Shown piece after piece: positions 1 through 7,901 of a stretch of DNA of 31,282 bases. Source of the DNA: JBGPHT01 sp041484525 (GTDB lineage Bacteria; Acidobacteriota; Terriglobia; Bryobacterales; Bryobacteraceae); NCBI GenBank assembly GCA_041484525.1, contig JBGPHT010000088.1, forward strand, positions 1 through 31,282, read 5' to 3'. The notes beneath the pieces are model-generated. The model was not told where the DNA came from. It did not search any database and saw only the letters and a program-made list of their open reading frames with translations. How positions within the stretch are numbered: position 1 is the stretch's first letter; every line of letters begins with the position of its first letter. The position numbers and the translations under genes are program-made.

Positions 1-2
1 CC

Positions 3-1058
3 CGCAAGGAAGCTGCTGCGAAGAAAGCTGCTGCGAAGAAAGCTGCTGCGAAGAAAGCTGCTGCGAAGAAAGCTGCTGCGAAGAAAGCTGCTGCGAAGAA
101 AGCTGCTGCGAAGAAAGCTGCTGCGAAGAAAGCTGCTGCGAAGAAAGCCTCTCCTAAAAAGACCGCCAAGATCCAGGCGCTCGATCTGTCCGCCTTCCCG
201 CCGGAGTCCGTCACCGTTATCGAAAAGTGGCTCTGCATCGCTTGCATCTCGGACGTCTTCACACGCCACATGGGCCTGGCGGCTAGGACCGCCTACCTGG
301 AGATCAAGCGCTACACGCCATCCGTGGCCGAGTTGTACGCCGCCACCGAGCGGCCGTGGTTCGCCAATCAGCCTCCGCAAGCGTCGTGTCCCTACTGTGG
401 ATCGCCACCCAAGTGGCACACGCGCGTCCGCGTGTATCGGATCGAAAGCGGCAAGGCGACCGACGCACTCCGCCGCCAGTTGGTGAAATCGCTGCCTAAA
501 TCCGGCGACCCGTTTTCCATCCTGGAAGAAAAGGCCACGCAGCAGCACGCGTTTTTCGAATGGCTCGACAAGACCAGCGCCGGCCTCGATCTCGAACAGC
601 CGGCCTGGCTGCTCGAAGTCTCCCGCCACTACCTGGGCCGCAAGGAACCCAAGGTGGATTGGCAGGCGCAGTTTGCGCAGATCCACTCCATCCGCCGCTC
701 GCGCCGCCTCGAGACCGGCTGGGAAATCGACAACGGCCGCCTCTTCCTGTCGCCCACGCTTTTCGACGAACTGCTGCTGGTGCAGTATCTCGTCAGCCGC
801 TCGCACAAAGCCGGCGGACTGACCTTCGAAGGACGCTACACGCTCCCCGAACTCTACGCCCGCCTCCGCAATGCGGGATACCTGCGCACCGTTGGAATTC
901 ACGCGCACAACGCCGGTGACGCGCTCGAACAACTCGTCGCGTACCTGGGCGGCGGCGAGGCTGCCATCAAGTTCCACCACATCGTCGATCGGCGCGACCT
1001 TCTCGAGAAGGTGAAGACTCTCAAGCTGGCGACGCCGCCTAAACCAAAACCGCGCTGA
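3..1058 (+). CDS. Hypothetical protein with Lys/Ala repeat tail and CxxC motifs, 5' end outside window
   Basis: The reading frame is open from the left edge to the TGA at 1056-1058, so the true start lies upstream. The first visible codons encode repeats of Lys-Lys-Ala-Ala-Ala, like histone H1-type tails, then a short basic Ser/Pro linker and a globular part of about 290 residues. The globular part has one CxxC in WLCIAC and another in SCPYCGS, which could bind metal, and ends in a short Lys/Pro tail. In bacteria Lys/Ala-rich tails usually bind nucleic acid, so DNA or RNA contact is a reasonable inference, but I do not recognise the globular part. An ATG at 270 lies inside the frame but is not the natural start, because the continuous frame upstream codes for the tail. 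Ends 43 bases before the esterase gene. Confidence 0.75.
   Translation, partial: RKEAAAKKAAAKKAAAKKAAAKKAAAKKAAAKKAAAKKAAAKKAAAKKASPKKTAKIQALDLSAFPPESVTVIEKWLCIACISDVFTRHMGLAARTAYLEIKRYTPSVAELYAATERPWFANQPPQASCPYCGSPPKWHTRVRVYRIESGKATDALRRQLVKSLPKSGDPFSILEEKATQQHAFFEWLDKTSAGLDLEQPAWLLEVSRHYLGRKEPKVDWQAQFAQIHSIRRSRRLETGWEIDNGRLFLSPTLFDELLLVQYLVSRSHKAGGLTFEGRYTLPELYARLRNAGYLRTVGIHAHNAGDALEQLVAYLGGGEAAIKFHHIVDRRDLLEKVKTLKLATPPKPKPR
6..140 (+). repeat. 15-bp in-frame tandem repeat encoding KKAAA
   Basis: Nine consecutive copies of the unit AAGAAAGCTGCTGCG. The eight copies at 21-140 are identical; the first (6-20) differs by one base, giving Lys-Glu instead of Lys-Lys. A partial copy continues at 141-148. 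The unit length is a multiple of three, so gain or loss of copies would lengthen or shorten the basic tail without breaking the frame. Identity at synonymous positions points to recent expansion by slippage. The array may extend left of the window by more than I can see. Confidence 0.95.
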
Positions 1059-1087
1059 GGGCTTCTCCCAACACGGCAGCCGAAAGG

Positions 1088-1093
1088 GATAAT
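1088..1093 (+). promoter_or_regulatory. -10 box GATAAT just upstream of esterase gene
   Basis: GATAAT ends eight bases before the ATG at 1102. Transcription from it would begin at or next to the start codon, giving a leaderless message. The purine run AAAGGGA at 1083-1089 overlaps the box and could instead act as a ribosome binding site for a GTG start at 1096. Confidence 0.45.
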
Positions 1094-1101
1094 ATGTGCT
1101 C

Positions 1102-2415
1102 ATGTCATCCATCCGGTATTCGCTGGCAGTGCTTGCCTGCGCTGCGATCGCGCCCTGGTGCGCCGCCCAAGCCCCGGCCGCCGAACGTCCGCCCGCCACC
1201 GAGGTGGCAGGTATTAAGGTCAACTACGACGAAACGCTCGTCGGCAACTACACGCTTCCGGATCCGCTGACGCTCTCGAACGGCAAGCCGGTGCGCGACG
1301 CCAAGACATGGAACGAGAAACGCCGCCCGGAGATCGTGCGCCTCTTCGAGGAAAACGAATATGGCCGCAGCCCGGGCCGTCCGGCGGCGATGAGCTTCGA
1401 AGCGTTCGACAAGGGCACACCCGCGCTCGACGGCAAGGCGCTTCGCAAACAGGTGACGGTCTACTTCTCGGCCGACAAGGCCGGACCTAAGATGGACCTG
1501 CTAATCTATTTGCCCGCCGACACGCGCAAGCCGGTGCCGCTGCTGCTCAATATCAGCTTTTCCGCCAACTCGAGCACCGTCAACGACCCTGGTATCAAAC
1601 CGGGTGAGGTGTGGGGACGCGAGAAGAAGAAAGTGCCTGCCACGCAGGGCCCGGGTTTTGGCAAGATCAATGTCGCCCGCCTGCTGGACGCTGGTTTCGG
1701 CTTCGCCACCGTCTACTATGGCGACATCGATCCCGATTTTCTGGGCGGCGTTCCGAATGGCGTTCGGGCGCTGTACCTGAAGCCCGGCCAGACGGAGCCC
1801 GCGCCCGACGAATGGGGCTCCATCTCGGCTTGGGCCTGGGGGCTAAGCCGGGCCATGGACTACCTCGAGACCGATACCGGCGTGGACGCGAAACGCGTCG
1901 CGATTCTGGGCGTGTCGCGCCTCGGCAAGACCGTGATGTGGGCCGGCGCGCACGATCCGCGTTTCGCCATGGTGATCGCCAGTTGTTCCGGCGAGGGCGG
2001 CGCCGCCTTGAGCCGCCGCAATTACGGCGAGACGATCGCGCATCTGACCGCGCCTACGCGATATCCCTATCAGTTCTGCGCCAACTATCAGAAATTCGCC
2101 GAGCACGTCGACAAATTCCCCGTGGATGCCAATATGCTGGTCACGCTGATGGCGCCTCGCCCCGTCCTGTTGCAGACCGGGGACAAAGATGTCTGGTCGG
2201 ACCCGAAGGGAGAGTTTCTGGCCGCGCTCGCCGCCACGCCGGTCTACCGCCTGTTCGGAAAAAAGGGGATCGACTCGGACCAGATGCCGGGGCCCGGAAT
2301 TCCGATCCTAAACACCATCGGCTACTACATGCATGCCGGCGGCCACGGAACTATTCCAACCGACTGGGACCAGTATTTGAAGTTCATGCAGATGCATCTG
2401 CAGGCGGGCCAGTAA
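1102..2415 (+). CDS. Secreted CE15-like glucuronoyl esterase (alpha/beta hydrolase)
   Basis: Carbohydrate esterase family 15 enzymes hydrolyse the ester between 4-O-methylglucuronic acid of xylan and lignin alcohols. The serine motif appears here as GVSRLGKT (family form GCSRxGK), with the nucleophile near residue 272, followed by SCSGEGGAALSRRNYGE and a C-terminal HAGGHGTIPTDW carrying the likely catalytic His. The N-terminus is a clear signal peptide (SLAVLACAAIAPWCAAQA), so it acts outside the cytoplasm. About 437 residues, normal for the family. I chose ATG 1102, eight bases after a GATAAT box; GTG at 1096 in the same frame adds two residues and is possible. It is followed after seven bases by the next gene. 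The motif Cys is replaced by Val, common in bacterial members. Substrate is inferred from the family, not shown. Confidence 0.8.
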   Translation: MSSIRYSLAVLACAAIAPWCAAQAPAAERPPATEVAGIKVNYDETLVGNYTLPDPLTLSNGKPVRDAKTWNEKRRPEIVRLFEENEYGRSPGRPAAMSFEAFDKGTPALDGKALRKQVTVYFSADKAGPKMDLLIYLPADTRKPVPLLLNISFSANSSTVNDPGIKPGEVWGREKKKVPATQGPGFGKINVARLLDAGFGFATVYYGDIDPDFLGGVPNGVRALYLKPGQTEPAPDEWGSISAWAWGLSRAMDYLETDTGVDAKRVAILGVSRLGKTVMWAGAHDPRFAMVIASCSGEGGAALSRRNYGETIAHLTAPTRYPYQFCANYQKFAEHVDKFPVDANMLVTLMAPRPVLLQTGDKDVWSDPKGEFLAALAATPVYRLFGKKGIDSDQMPGPGIPILNTIGYYMHAGGHGTIPTDWDQYLKFMQMHLQAGQ

Positions 2416-2422
2416 CGGTTCG

Positions 2423-2959
2423 ATGATTGAGCAGGCGCCGGGCGGCGTATGGTTCGAGCCAAGCGGGGATGGCTTTCGACTGCGTGCGTCATGCCGGTCA
2501 TTCACCAACACCGTGATGAGGGTCGGCTTGGCCGCGGCCGTCAGTTCGCTCCCCTTCGTACTCTGGTGGGACCTGATCCGCGGCGTCTGGACGGATGAAG
2601 GATTCAGCTTTTGGGCGACCTGCGCATTCCTTGCGATATGGGCCGCCGCTATTTTGTATACCGACTGGATCGCGCTGGTGTCGCTAATCGGGGAGGTCCG
2701 AATCTCCAAAGGCGGCGATCGCGGCGAGATCTTCACCGGCATCGGCAAGCTCGGCCGGACGCACCATTTTCGCTGGAGCGACTTCGACGGAGTGTCTGAA
2801 GTGGAGACCCGCCTGGACTCCGGCCGGCGAAACAGCGTCTCCCGCTCCGTGGTACTGACCGCGTCCTCGAAGCCTTACAAGTTCGGCTGGCAATTGCCCG
2901 TCGATCGCCAGGCATTCATCGTGTCGGCGCTGCGCGAACACGCTTTCCAACGCCCATGA
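2423..2959 (+). CDS. Small membrane protein, PH-like, unknown function
   Basis: 178 residues. Two hydrophobic helices sit close together (about residues 32-50 and 60-85), then a soluble C-terminal half of alternating beta-type segments (VRISKGGDRGEIF, HHFRWSDFDGVSEVE, SRSVVLTASSKPYKFGW). This two-helix plus beta-sandwich layout resembles small bacterial proteins with PH-like domains, but the match is by shape only. It begins seven bases after the esterase stop and its TGA overlaps the ATG of the DinB-like gene (ATGA), so the three plus-strand genes are probably co-transcribed. I do not recognise a specific function. Confidence 0.65.
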   Translation: MIEQAPGGVWFEPSGDGFRLRASCRSFTNTVMRVGLAAAVSSLPFVLWWDLIRGVWTDEGFSFWATCAFLAIWAAAILYTDWIALVSLIGEVRISKGGDRGEIFTGIGKLGRTHHFRWSDFDGVSEVETRLDSGRRNSVSRSVVLTASSKPYKFGWQLPVDRQAFIVSALREHAFQRP

Positions 2960-3522
2960 ATTACGCTTACGTCGCCATTCCTGAGGACCGGATTCCCCGT
3001 GCGTCCTCGCCCGCATTCCAGCACCTGGTCGATATCTACGCCGGCGAGACCAACAAGGTGGCATCCGTCTGGAGCCTTTTCACCAACGACGACCTCGAAT
3101 GGCGCCCACACGCCCGCTCCACGACCGTCGGCGGAATCATGCAGCATCAATTGCTTTCCGAGCGCCGCTTCTTCGCCGAGTTCATCGGCACACCTGAACT
3201 GCCGGCCGCCGCCGTGTTGCCGTCTGAACCTTCGGTCGCGGTATTCACCAATCGGCTGGTGGAACTCGCCGCCGCACGTCTCGAGTGGATTGCCGCCGCT
3301 ACCGGCGAAACCTGGAGCCAGCGCGTGCGCTTCTTCGATACCGAGCGGGAACGCGTCTGGGTATTCTGGCGCCGCGTCCTGCACACGGCGCATCACCGCA
3401 CGCAATTGACGGTTTACCTTCGGCTGCTCGACCGGATTGTCCCGGCTACTTACGGCCCCACCGCCGATGTCACCTGGTCGGGTGCGGATCCCACCATTTC
3501 CGTGGGTGCCGCCGGCCGTTAG
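2956..3522 (+). CDS. DinB/YfiT-like putative metal-dependent enzyme
   Basis: 188 residues with the four-helix pattern of the DinB/YfiT superfamily. The metal-binding histidine triad is visible as one His in the segment IMQHQLLSERRFF and two in HTAHHRTQLTVYLR near the C-terminal helix. Family members include thiol-dependent transferases and many of unknown substrate. ATG 2956 overlaps the preceding stop by four bases, implying translational coupling. The stop at 3520-3522 overlaps the end of the convergent permease gene by four bases, so neither gene has room for its own terminator. Confidence 0.8.
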   Translation: MNYAYVAIPEDRIPRASSPAFQHLVDIYAGETNKVASVWSLFTNDDLEWRPHARSTTVGGIMQHQLLSERRFFAEFIGTPELPAAAVLPSEPSVAVFTNRLVELAAARLEWIAAATGETWSQRVRFFDTERERVWVFWRRVLHTAHHRTQLTVYLRLLDRIVPATYGPTADVTWSGADPTISVGAAGR

Positions 3523-4454
3523 CGCGATGCCCGCTGCCGCACCACGTCCACCCACACGGCCACCACGATCACGATCCCAATCACGACCGTCTGCCAGTAC
3601 GACGACACGTTCAGCAGGTTCAAGCCGTTCCGCAGCACGCCCATGATCAGCGCGCCCACCAAGGTCCCGCCCACCGTGCCCACGCCGCCGAAGAAGCTCG
3701 CGCCCCCGATGATCACGGCGGCAATCGAGTCCAACTCCCCGCCCACGCCCGCCAGCGGGAAACCCGAGTTCATCCGGCCTGCCAGCACGATCGCACCCAC
3801 CGCTGCCGTGAATCCGCTGATCGCGTATACCAGGATCAGGCGCGCGTCCACTGGCACACCCGAAAGCAGCGCGGCGTGTTGGTTCCCGCCGATCGAGTAG
3901 ATGTCGCGCCCCACCGTGGTGCGCGTTAGAAAAATGTGGAACACCACGCCCAGCAGCACAACAAGGATCACCGGCGCCGGCACCCATCCGATAGACCCCG
4001 CACCGAAATCGCGGAATCCGCTGGGCAGCTCCGAAATCGGAAAGCCGCCCGACATCACCAGCGCCAGACCGCGCGCCACGTTCATCATCCCCAGCGTCGG
4101 GATGAACGGATGCGGCAACCGCAGCTTGGTGAGCAGGATTCCGTTGATGCTCCCCAACGCCGCGCCGCTCGCCAGCGCCGCCGCGATCGCCACGGGAACG
4201 GGCACGCCCGCCTTCAACAGCAGCGCCGAAAGTACGCAGGAGAACCCCAAAATGGAGCCCACCGAAAGATCGATCCCCGCGGTGACGATGACCGTCAACT
4301 GCCCCAGCGCCAGCAGCGCATTCACCGCCGATTGCCGGCACACGTTGATCACGTTATCGAGCGTCAGGAAGTGGTCGGAAAGCGCGGTGAGCACGGCGCA
4401 CAACGCCACCAGGCCGAACAGCGGACCGAACCGGCGCAGCACCCGCTTGCTCAC
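3519..4454 (-). CDS. Ribose/sugar ABC importer permease, RbsC type
   Basis: 311 residues, very hydrophobic, with the segment order of RbsC/XylH-type permeases (BPD_transp_2 family). Recognisable stretches are ALLALGQLTVIVTAGIDLSVGS, the coupling region PHPFIPTLGMMNVARGLAL, GRDIYSIGGNQHAALLSGV and RMNSGFPLAGVGGELDSIAAVIIGGASFFGG. It would form the inner-membrane channel for a sugar delivered by a periplasmic binding protein. The GTG start at 4454 overlaps the TGA of the upstream ATPase gene (GTGA), so translation is coupled. Its own stop overlaps the convergent DinB-like gene. No binding-protein gene follows, which is unusual; a RbsB-like gene sits about 20 kb away at 25171. The sugar cannot be told from sequence. 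Confidence 0.92.
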   Translation of the reverse strand: MSKRVLRRFGPLFGLVALCAVLTALSDHFLTLDNVINVCRQSAVNALLALGQLTVIVTAGIDLSVGSILGFSCVLSALLLKAGVPVPVAIAAALASGAALGSINGILLTKLRLPHPFIPTLGMMNVARGLALVMSGGFPISELPSGFRDFGAGSIGWVPAPVILVVLLGVVFHIFLTRTTVGRDIYSIGGNQHAALLSGVPVDARLILVYAISGFTAAVGAIVLAGRMNSGFPLAGVGGELDSIAAVIIGGASFFGGVGTVGGTLVGALIMGVLRNGLNLLNVSSYWQTVVIGIVIVVAVWVDVVRQRASR

Positions 4455-5923
4455 TTCTCACCGCCCATCGCCAGTTGCAGAATGCTCTCTTCGGTCGCCG
4501 CCGCGCGATCCAGCTCGCCCGCGATCCGCCGGCGGTGCAGCACCACGATGCGGTCCGCCACGCGCAGTAACTCTTCCGTCTCGGATGACGCGATAATCAC
4601 CGCTGCCCCACGCGCCGCCAGTGCGCGCACAAGCTCGTAGATCTCGGCCTTCGACCGCACGTCGATCCCGCGCGTCGGTTCGTCCAGCAGGAACACGCTG
4701 GCCTCGGCGTAGAGCCACTTCGCCAGCACCGCCTTCTGCTGGTTGCCACCGCTCAGATACTTCACGGGCTGGTCGAGCCCGGCGGCTTTGATCCGAAGTT
4801 CGCCCACCAGCCGCTCCGCAGCCGCCGCTTCCTCGCGCGCGCGAATGAAGAGGCCGCGCGGCGTCGCCAGCGCGATGTTCGTGCCCAGCGAAGCACCTAG
4901 CACGAGGCCCTTCAACTTGCGATCGTCAGGCACCAGCGCCAGGCCCTTCCGGATGGCGTCGCGCGGCGTCCTTACGGTCACAGCTCGACCATCCACAAAC
5001 AACCGGATGCGTGGGCCGCTGCCAAAGCCGAAGATCGCCTCCAGCAATTCGGTCCGCCCCGCGCCTGCCAGGCCGGCTAACCCGACAACCTCGCCGCGCC
5101 GCACCGATAGCGCTACTTCGCCTTCCACGCGGATCGCCTCGGCGCCCAATGTGGGCGGCGCCGCCAGGGTCGCTTCGAATTTCAGCAACTCATTCCCCGC
5201 CATGGCGCGCACCAAGCCGTCCTCGTCGACGGCTCCCACGTCTGCGGTCAGTACATGGCGGCCGTCGCGCAACACCGTCACGCGGTCGGCAATGCGGGCG
5301 ATTTCCTTCAGCCGGTGAGAAATGAAAATCACGCTGACGCCGCGATCGCGCAAACGCCCGATCGTCCGAAACAGGTTCTCGGCGTCGTGCGCGGCCAGGG
5401 GCGCCGTGGGCTCGTCCATGATAATAAGCCGCGCCTGGAAAGCGAGAGCGCGCGCGATCTCCACCAGTTGCTGCTCCGCCAGGCTCAACGCGGCAACCGG
5501 CAGGCGCTCGTCCAGATCGCACCCGAGCTCCCCTAGCAATTCCCGGGCGCGGTCGCGGATCTCGCGCCAGCGCACCCACCCCGCGTCCGACGGGTGCCGC
5601 CCCAGGAAAATATTCTCCGCCGCACTCAGTTGCGGAACCAGCGCCAGTTCCTGGTGCACGAAGGCGATCCCCAGTTCCTGCGCGTCGCGCGGCCGCGCGG
5701 GGCGGACCGGCCGGCCCAACCAGATGATTTCGCCGGCGTCCGCGGACACCACTCCGCTGGCGATATTCATCAGGGTGGATTTTCCGGCGCCGTTCTCACC
5801 GACCAGCGCGTGCACCTCGCCGGCCCGGATTTCAAGATCCACGGCGTCGAGTACCTGAACACCGCTGAACGATTTGGAAATGCCCCGCAGTTCCAGGAGA
5901 ATCGAGGACCCGTTTGCGATCAA
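4451..5923 (-). CDS. Sugar ABC importer ATPase with two nucleotide-binding domains, RbsA/MglA type
   Basis: 490 residues with two ABC domains in one chain. Domain one has Walker A GENGAGKST, a signature reduced to LSLAEQQ, and Walker B RLIIMDEPTA followed by FISHRL. Domain two has the degenerate P-loop GLAGAGRTE usual for this family, an intact LSGGNQQK signature and VFLLDEPTRGID. This is the energising subunit for the adjacent RbsC-type permease. The start is TTG at 5923, chosen because the family-conserved stretch LRGISKSFSG begins 13 residues later and a TAGAAT box ends six bases before the TTG, which implies a leaderless message. First gene of a two-gene unit, divergent from the ThuA-like gene. 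Confidence 0.93.
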   Translation of the reverse strand: MIANGSSILLELRGISKSFSGVQVLDAVDLEIRAGEVHALVGENGAGKSTLMNIASGVVSADAGEIIWLGRPVRPARPRDAQELGIAFVHQELALVPQLSAAENIFLGRHPSDAGWVRWREIRDRARELLGELGCDLDERLPVAALSLAEQQLVEIARALAFQARLIIMDEPTAPLAAHDAENLFRTIGRLRDRGVSVIFISHRLKEIARIADRVTVLRDGRHVLTADVGAVDEDGLVRAMAGNELLKFEATLAAPPTLGAEAIRVEGEVALSVRRGEVVGLAGLAGAGRTELLEAIFGFGSGPRIRLFVDGRAVTVRTPRDAIRKGLALVPDDRKLKGLVLGASLGTNIALATPRGLFIRAREEAAAAERLVGELRIKAAGLDQPVKYLSGGNQQKAVLAKWLYAEASVFLLDEPTRGIDVRSKAEIYELVRALAARGAAVIIASSETEELLRVADRIVVLHRRRIAGELDRAAATEESILQLAMGGEK

Positions 5924-5929
5924 GGGCTT

Positions 5930-5935
5930 ATTCTA
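5930..5935 (-). promoter_or_regulatory. -10 box TAGAAT for the ABC operon
   Basis: Read on the minus strand, TAGAAT is followed by six bases and then the TTG start codon of the ABC ATPase. No Shine-Dalgarno sequence fits between them. It faces an equivalent TAGAAT for the divergent gene 18 bases away, so the two promoters are packed back to back. Confidence 0.55.
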
Positions 5936-5953
5936 CAACGAGCGGAGGGCAGC

Positions 5954-5959
5954 TAGAAT
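5954..5959 (+). promoter_or_regulatory. -10 box TAGAAT for the thuA-like/ackA-like pair
   Basis: TAGAAT ends seven bases before ATG 5967. The start codon would be at or within a base or two of the 5' end of the transcript. No good -35 hexamer is visible at the usual distance. Confidence 0.55.
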
Positions 5960-5966
5960 GGTTTCG

Positions 5967-6791
5967 ATGCGAACCTCTGTTCTGCTGCTGGCGGCCGCCC
6001 TGCTGTTGCCCGCGCAGCCGCCGCGCTCCAAGCGGCTCCTGGTCTGGGCCGACACGCTCACCGGGTATCAGCACGATTCCATCTCGCACGCCCTCGCCGT
6101 CATCGAGCGCCTGGGCCGCGATTCCGGCGCCTACGAAACCTTCATCCGTACCGACTCGCAGTGGATCACCAAGCAGCCCATCCCCGAGCCCGCGCGCCAC
6201 ACCCACAACCTGAACGACTTCGACGCGGTCCTTTTCTTCGGCACCGGCGACAATCTCAACGCCCAGCAGAAAAAGGACCTCCTGTCCTTTATTAAGGAGG
6301 ACGGCAAAGGCTTCGTCGGCGCTCACACCGGCGACGACGCTTTCTTCGAGTGGCCCGAGTTCGCCGAAATGATCGGCGGCTGGTTCGACAACCATCCGTG
6401 GAACGTGTTCGACGCGCCGGTGGTCGTGGAACAGCCGGACTTCCCCGCGATGAAGGCATTCCCGCTGCGCTTCACCATGCGCGACGAAATCTACGAGCAC
6501 AAGAATTTCGAGCGCGGCAAGGTGCGGGTGCTGGCCTCGCTCGATTCCAGCAAGCTCGATTATTCGAAGCCCAACATCCACCGCCAGGACCGTGATTTCC
6601 CGGTAGCGTGGGCCAAGATGTACGGCAAGGGCCGCGTGTTCTATTCCACCTTCGGGCACAGCGACGAGGCCTGGGACAACCCGATGGTACAGAAAATGTA
6701 TCTCGAAGCCATCCGCTGGTCGATGCGTCTGATCGGCGACGACGTGACGCCCGGCGCGTCTACGCCGCCCGCCGCCGGCAGATCCAAATGA
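5967..6791 (+). CDS. ThuA-like secreted domain protein
   Basis: 274 residues of the ThuA (trehalose utilisation A) family, which has a glutamine-amidotransferase-like fold and is often exported. After a signal peptide (SVLLLAAALLLPAQ) come the family landmarks: RLLVWADTLTGYQHDSI near the start, FDAVLFFGTGDNLN, GKGFVGAHTGDDAFFEWPEF, MIGGWFDNHPW, MRDEIYEH, and the C-terminal GRVFYSTFGHSDEAWDNP. Known ThuA proteins take part in disaccharide breakdown and many versions in this lineage are secreted, but the reaction here is not established. ATG 5967 is preferred over longer in-frame extensions because it follows a TAGAAT box by seven bases and immediately opens the signal peptide. Its stop overlaps the next gene (ATGA at 6788). 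Confidence 0.85.
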   Translation: MRTSVLLLAAALLLPAQPPRSKRLLVWADTLTGYQHDSISHALAVIERLGRDSGAYETFIRTDSQWITKQPIPEPARHTHNLNDFDAVLFFGTGDNLNAQQKKDLLSFIKEDGKGFVGAHTGDDAFFEWPEFAEMIGGWFDNHPWNVFDAPVVVEQPDFPAMKAFPLRFTMRDEIYEHKNFERGKVRVLASLDSSKLDYSKPNIHRQDRDFPVAWAKMYGKGRVFYSTFGHSDEAWDNPMVQKMYLEAIRWSMRLIGDDVTPGASTPPAAGRSK

Positions 6792-7882
6792 ACATACTCG
6801 TTCCCAACCTCGGGTCCACGTCATTCAAGTACCAGATTCTCGAAATGCCTTCGGAGAAGGTGCTGGCCAAGGGCCGCGTCGAGCGCGTCACCAATTACGC
6901 GGAGGCCATCGGGCAGATCGCCGCCGGCGAAAATGCCATCCACGTGGTGGCTTTGAAGGCGGTGCACGCCGGCCCGAAATATCGCGGCACGTTCGTAGTA
7001 GATGAGGGAGTGCTCGCCGCCATGCGCCAGTTTCTGCCCGCGGCCGCGGTGCATAACGCGATCTATCTCGCCGCCATCGAAGGGTTCCAGCAGGCCATGC
7101 CGGGCGTGCCCATCGTCACCGCGTTCGAGCCCGAGTTTCACGCCACCATGCCCGACTACGCGAGATTCTACGGCGTGCCCGGGGAATGGACTGACGACGG
7201 CGTGGTGAAGTACGGCTTCCACGGCGCATCGCACCAGTTCGTCGCCGAGACGCTCGGCCGCGGCCGCAAGCTGGTGAGCTGCCACCTGGGCGGCAGCTCG
7301 TCGATCTGCGCCATTGACAACGGCCGCTCGGTGGACACCACGATGGGATTCTCGCCGCAATCCGGCCTGGAGAACGCGACGCGCTGCGGCGACCTGGATG
7401 TCTTTGCCGTGCTCTACATGATGGAGCGCCGCGGCTGGAGCATCGACGAAGTCCGCCAACAACTGGCGAAAGGCGGCGGACTGGCCGGCCTCTCCGGCAT
7501 CGCGGGCGGCGACGTGCGGGACCTTGAAGCCGCCGCGTCCGCGGGAAACCGCCATGCGGAAGTGGCGCTCGAGGTCTTCACTTACGGCGTGCGCAAGACG
7601 ATCGGCGCATACGCCGCCGCCATGGGCGGGATCGACGCCATCGCGTTCACCGGCGGCATCGGCGAAAACTCGGGTCGCCTGCGCGCGGCCTGTTGCCGCG
7701 GCCTGGAATTCCTCGGCGTGAAACTCGACCCCGCGCGCAACGAGACGGGCTCCGGCGACCGCAATGTCTCGGCTGACGATTCGCGCGTCGCCGTCTTCAC
7801 CATCGCGACCAACGAAGAGCTGATCGTCGCGCGCCGCGCCTGGCGTGTGCTTTCCGGCGCCAGCCACGCGACCGTTTCCTAG
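6788..7882 (+). CDS. Acetate kinase-like protein with altered active site
   Basis: 364 residues of the ASKHA acetate/propionate/butyrate kinase family, cytoplasmic. Visible motifs are NLGSTSFKYQ (Asn7 as in acetate kinase), KYGFHGASH (His at 145), CHLGGSSSICAIDNGRSVDTTMGF, ATRCGDLD (Arg199), AFTGGIGENSG and a C-terminal TNEEL. Two catalytic positions differ: the Arg of the usual HRVVHGG segment is Lys57 (ALKAVHAG), and the Asp of VFDTAFH is Glu114 (AFEPEFH). The N-terminal part is also about 35 residues shorter than in classical enzymes. Its ATG overlaps the ThuA-like stop, so both proteins are made together; no phosphotransacetylase gene is nearby. It could phosphorylate acetate or another short acid, or a different substrate; I leave the symbol blank for that reason. 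Confidence 0.85.
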   Translation: MNILVPNLGSTSFKYQILEMPSEKVLAKGRVERVTNYAEAIGQIAAGENAIHVVALKAVHAGPKYRGTFVVDEGVLAAMRQFLPAAAVHNAIYLAAIEGFQQAMPGVPIVTAFEPEFHATMPDYARFYGVPGEWTDDGVVKYGFHGASHQFVAETLGRGRKLVSCHLGGSSSICAIDNGRSVDTTMGFSPQSGLENATRCGDLDVFAVLYMMERRGWSIDEVRQQLAKGGGLAGLSGIAGGDVRDLEAAASAGNRHAEVALEVFTYGVRKTIGAYAAAMGGIDAIAFTGGIGENSGRLRAACCRGLEFLGVKLDPARNETGSGDRNVSADDSRVAVFTIATNEELIVARRAWRVLSGASHATVS

Positions 7883-7901
7883 CCAAGTAATCCGGGCACA
7901 A

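Noticed and set aside
6..140. CRISPR-like or structural DNA repeat
   Set aside because: The unit is 15 bases with no spacers and lies in frame in a coding region.
2875..4341. A 488-codon open frame on the minus strand across the DinB-like and permease genes
   Set aside because: It is out of frame with the well-supported RbsC-type permease and DinB-like genes, its product is an Arg/Gly-rich sequence with no family features, and long spurious frames are expected in GC-rich DNA.
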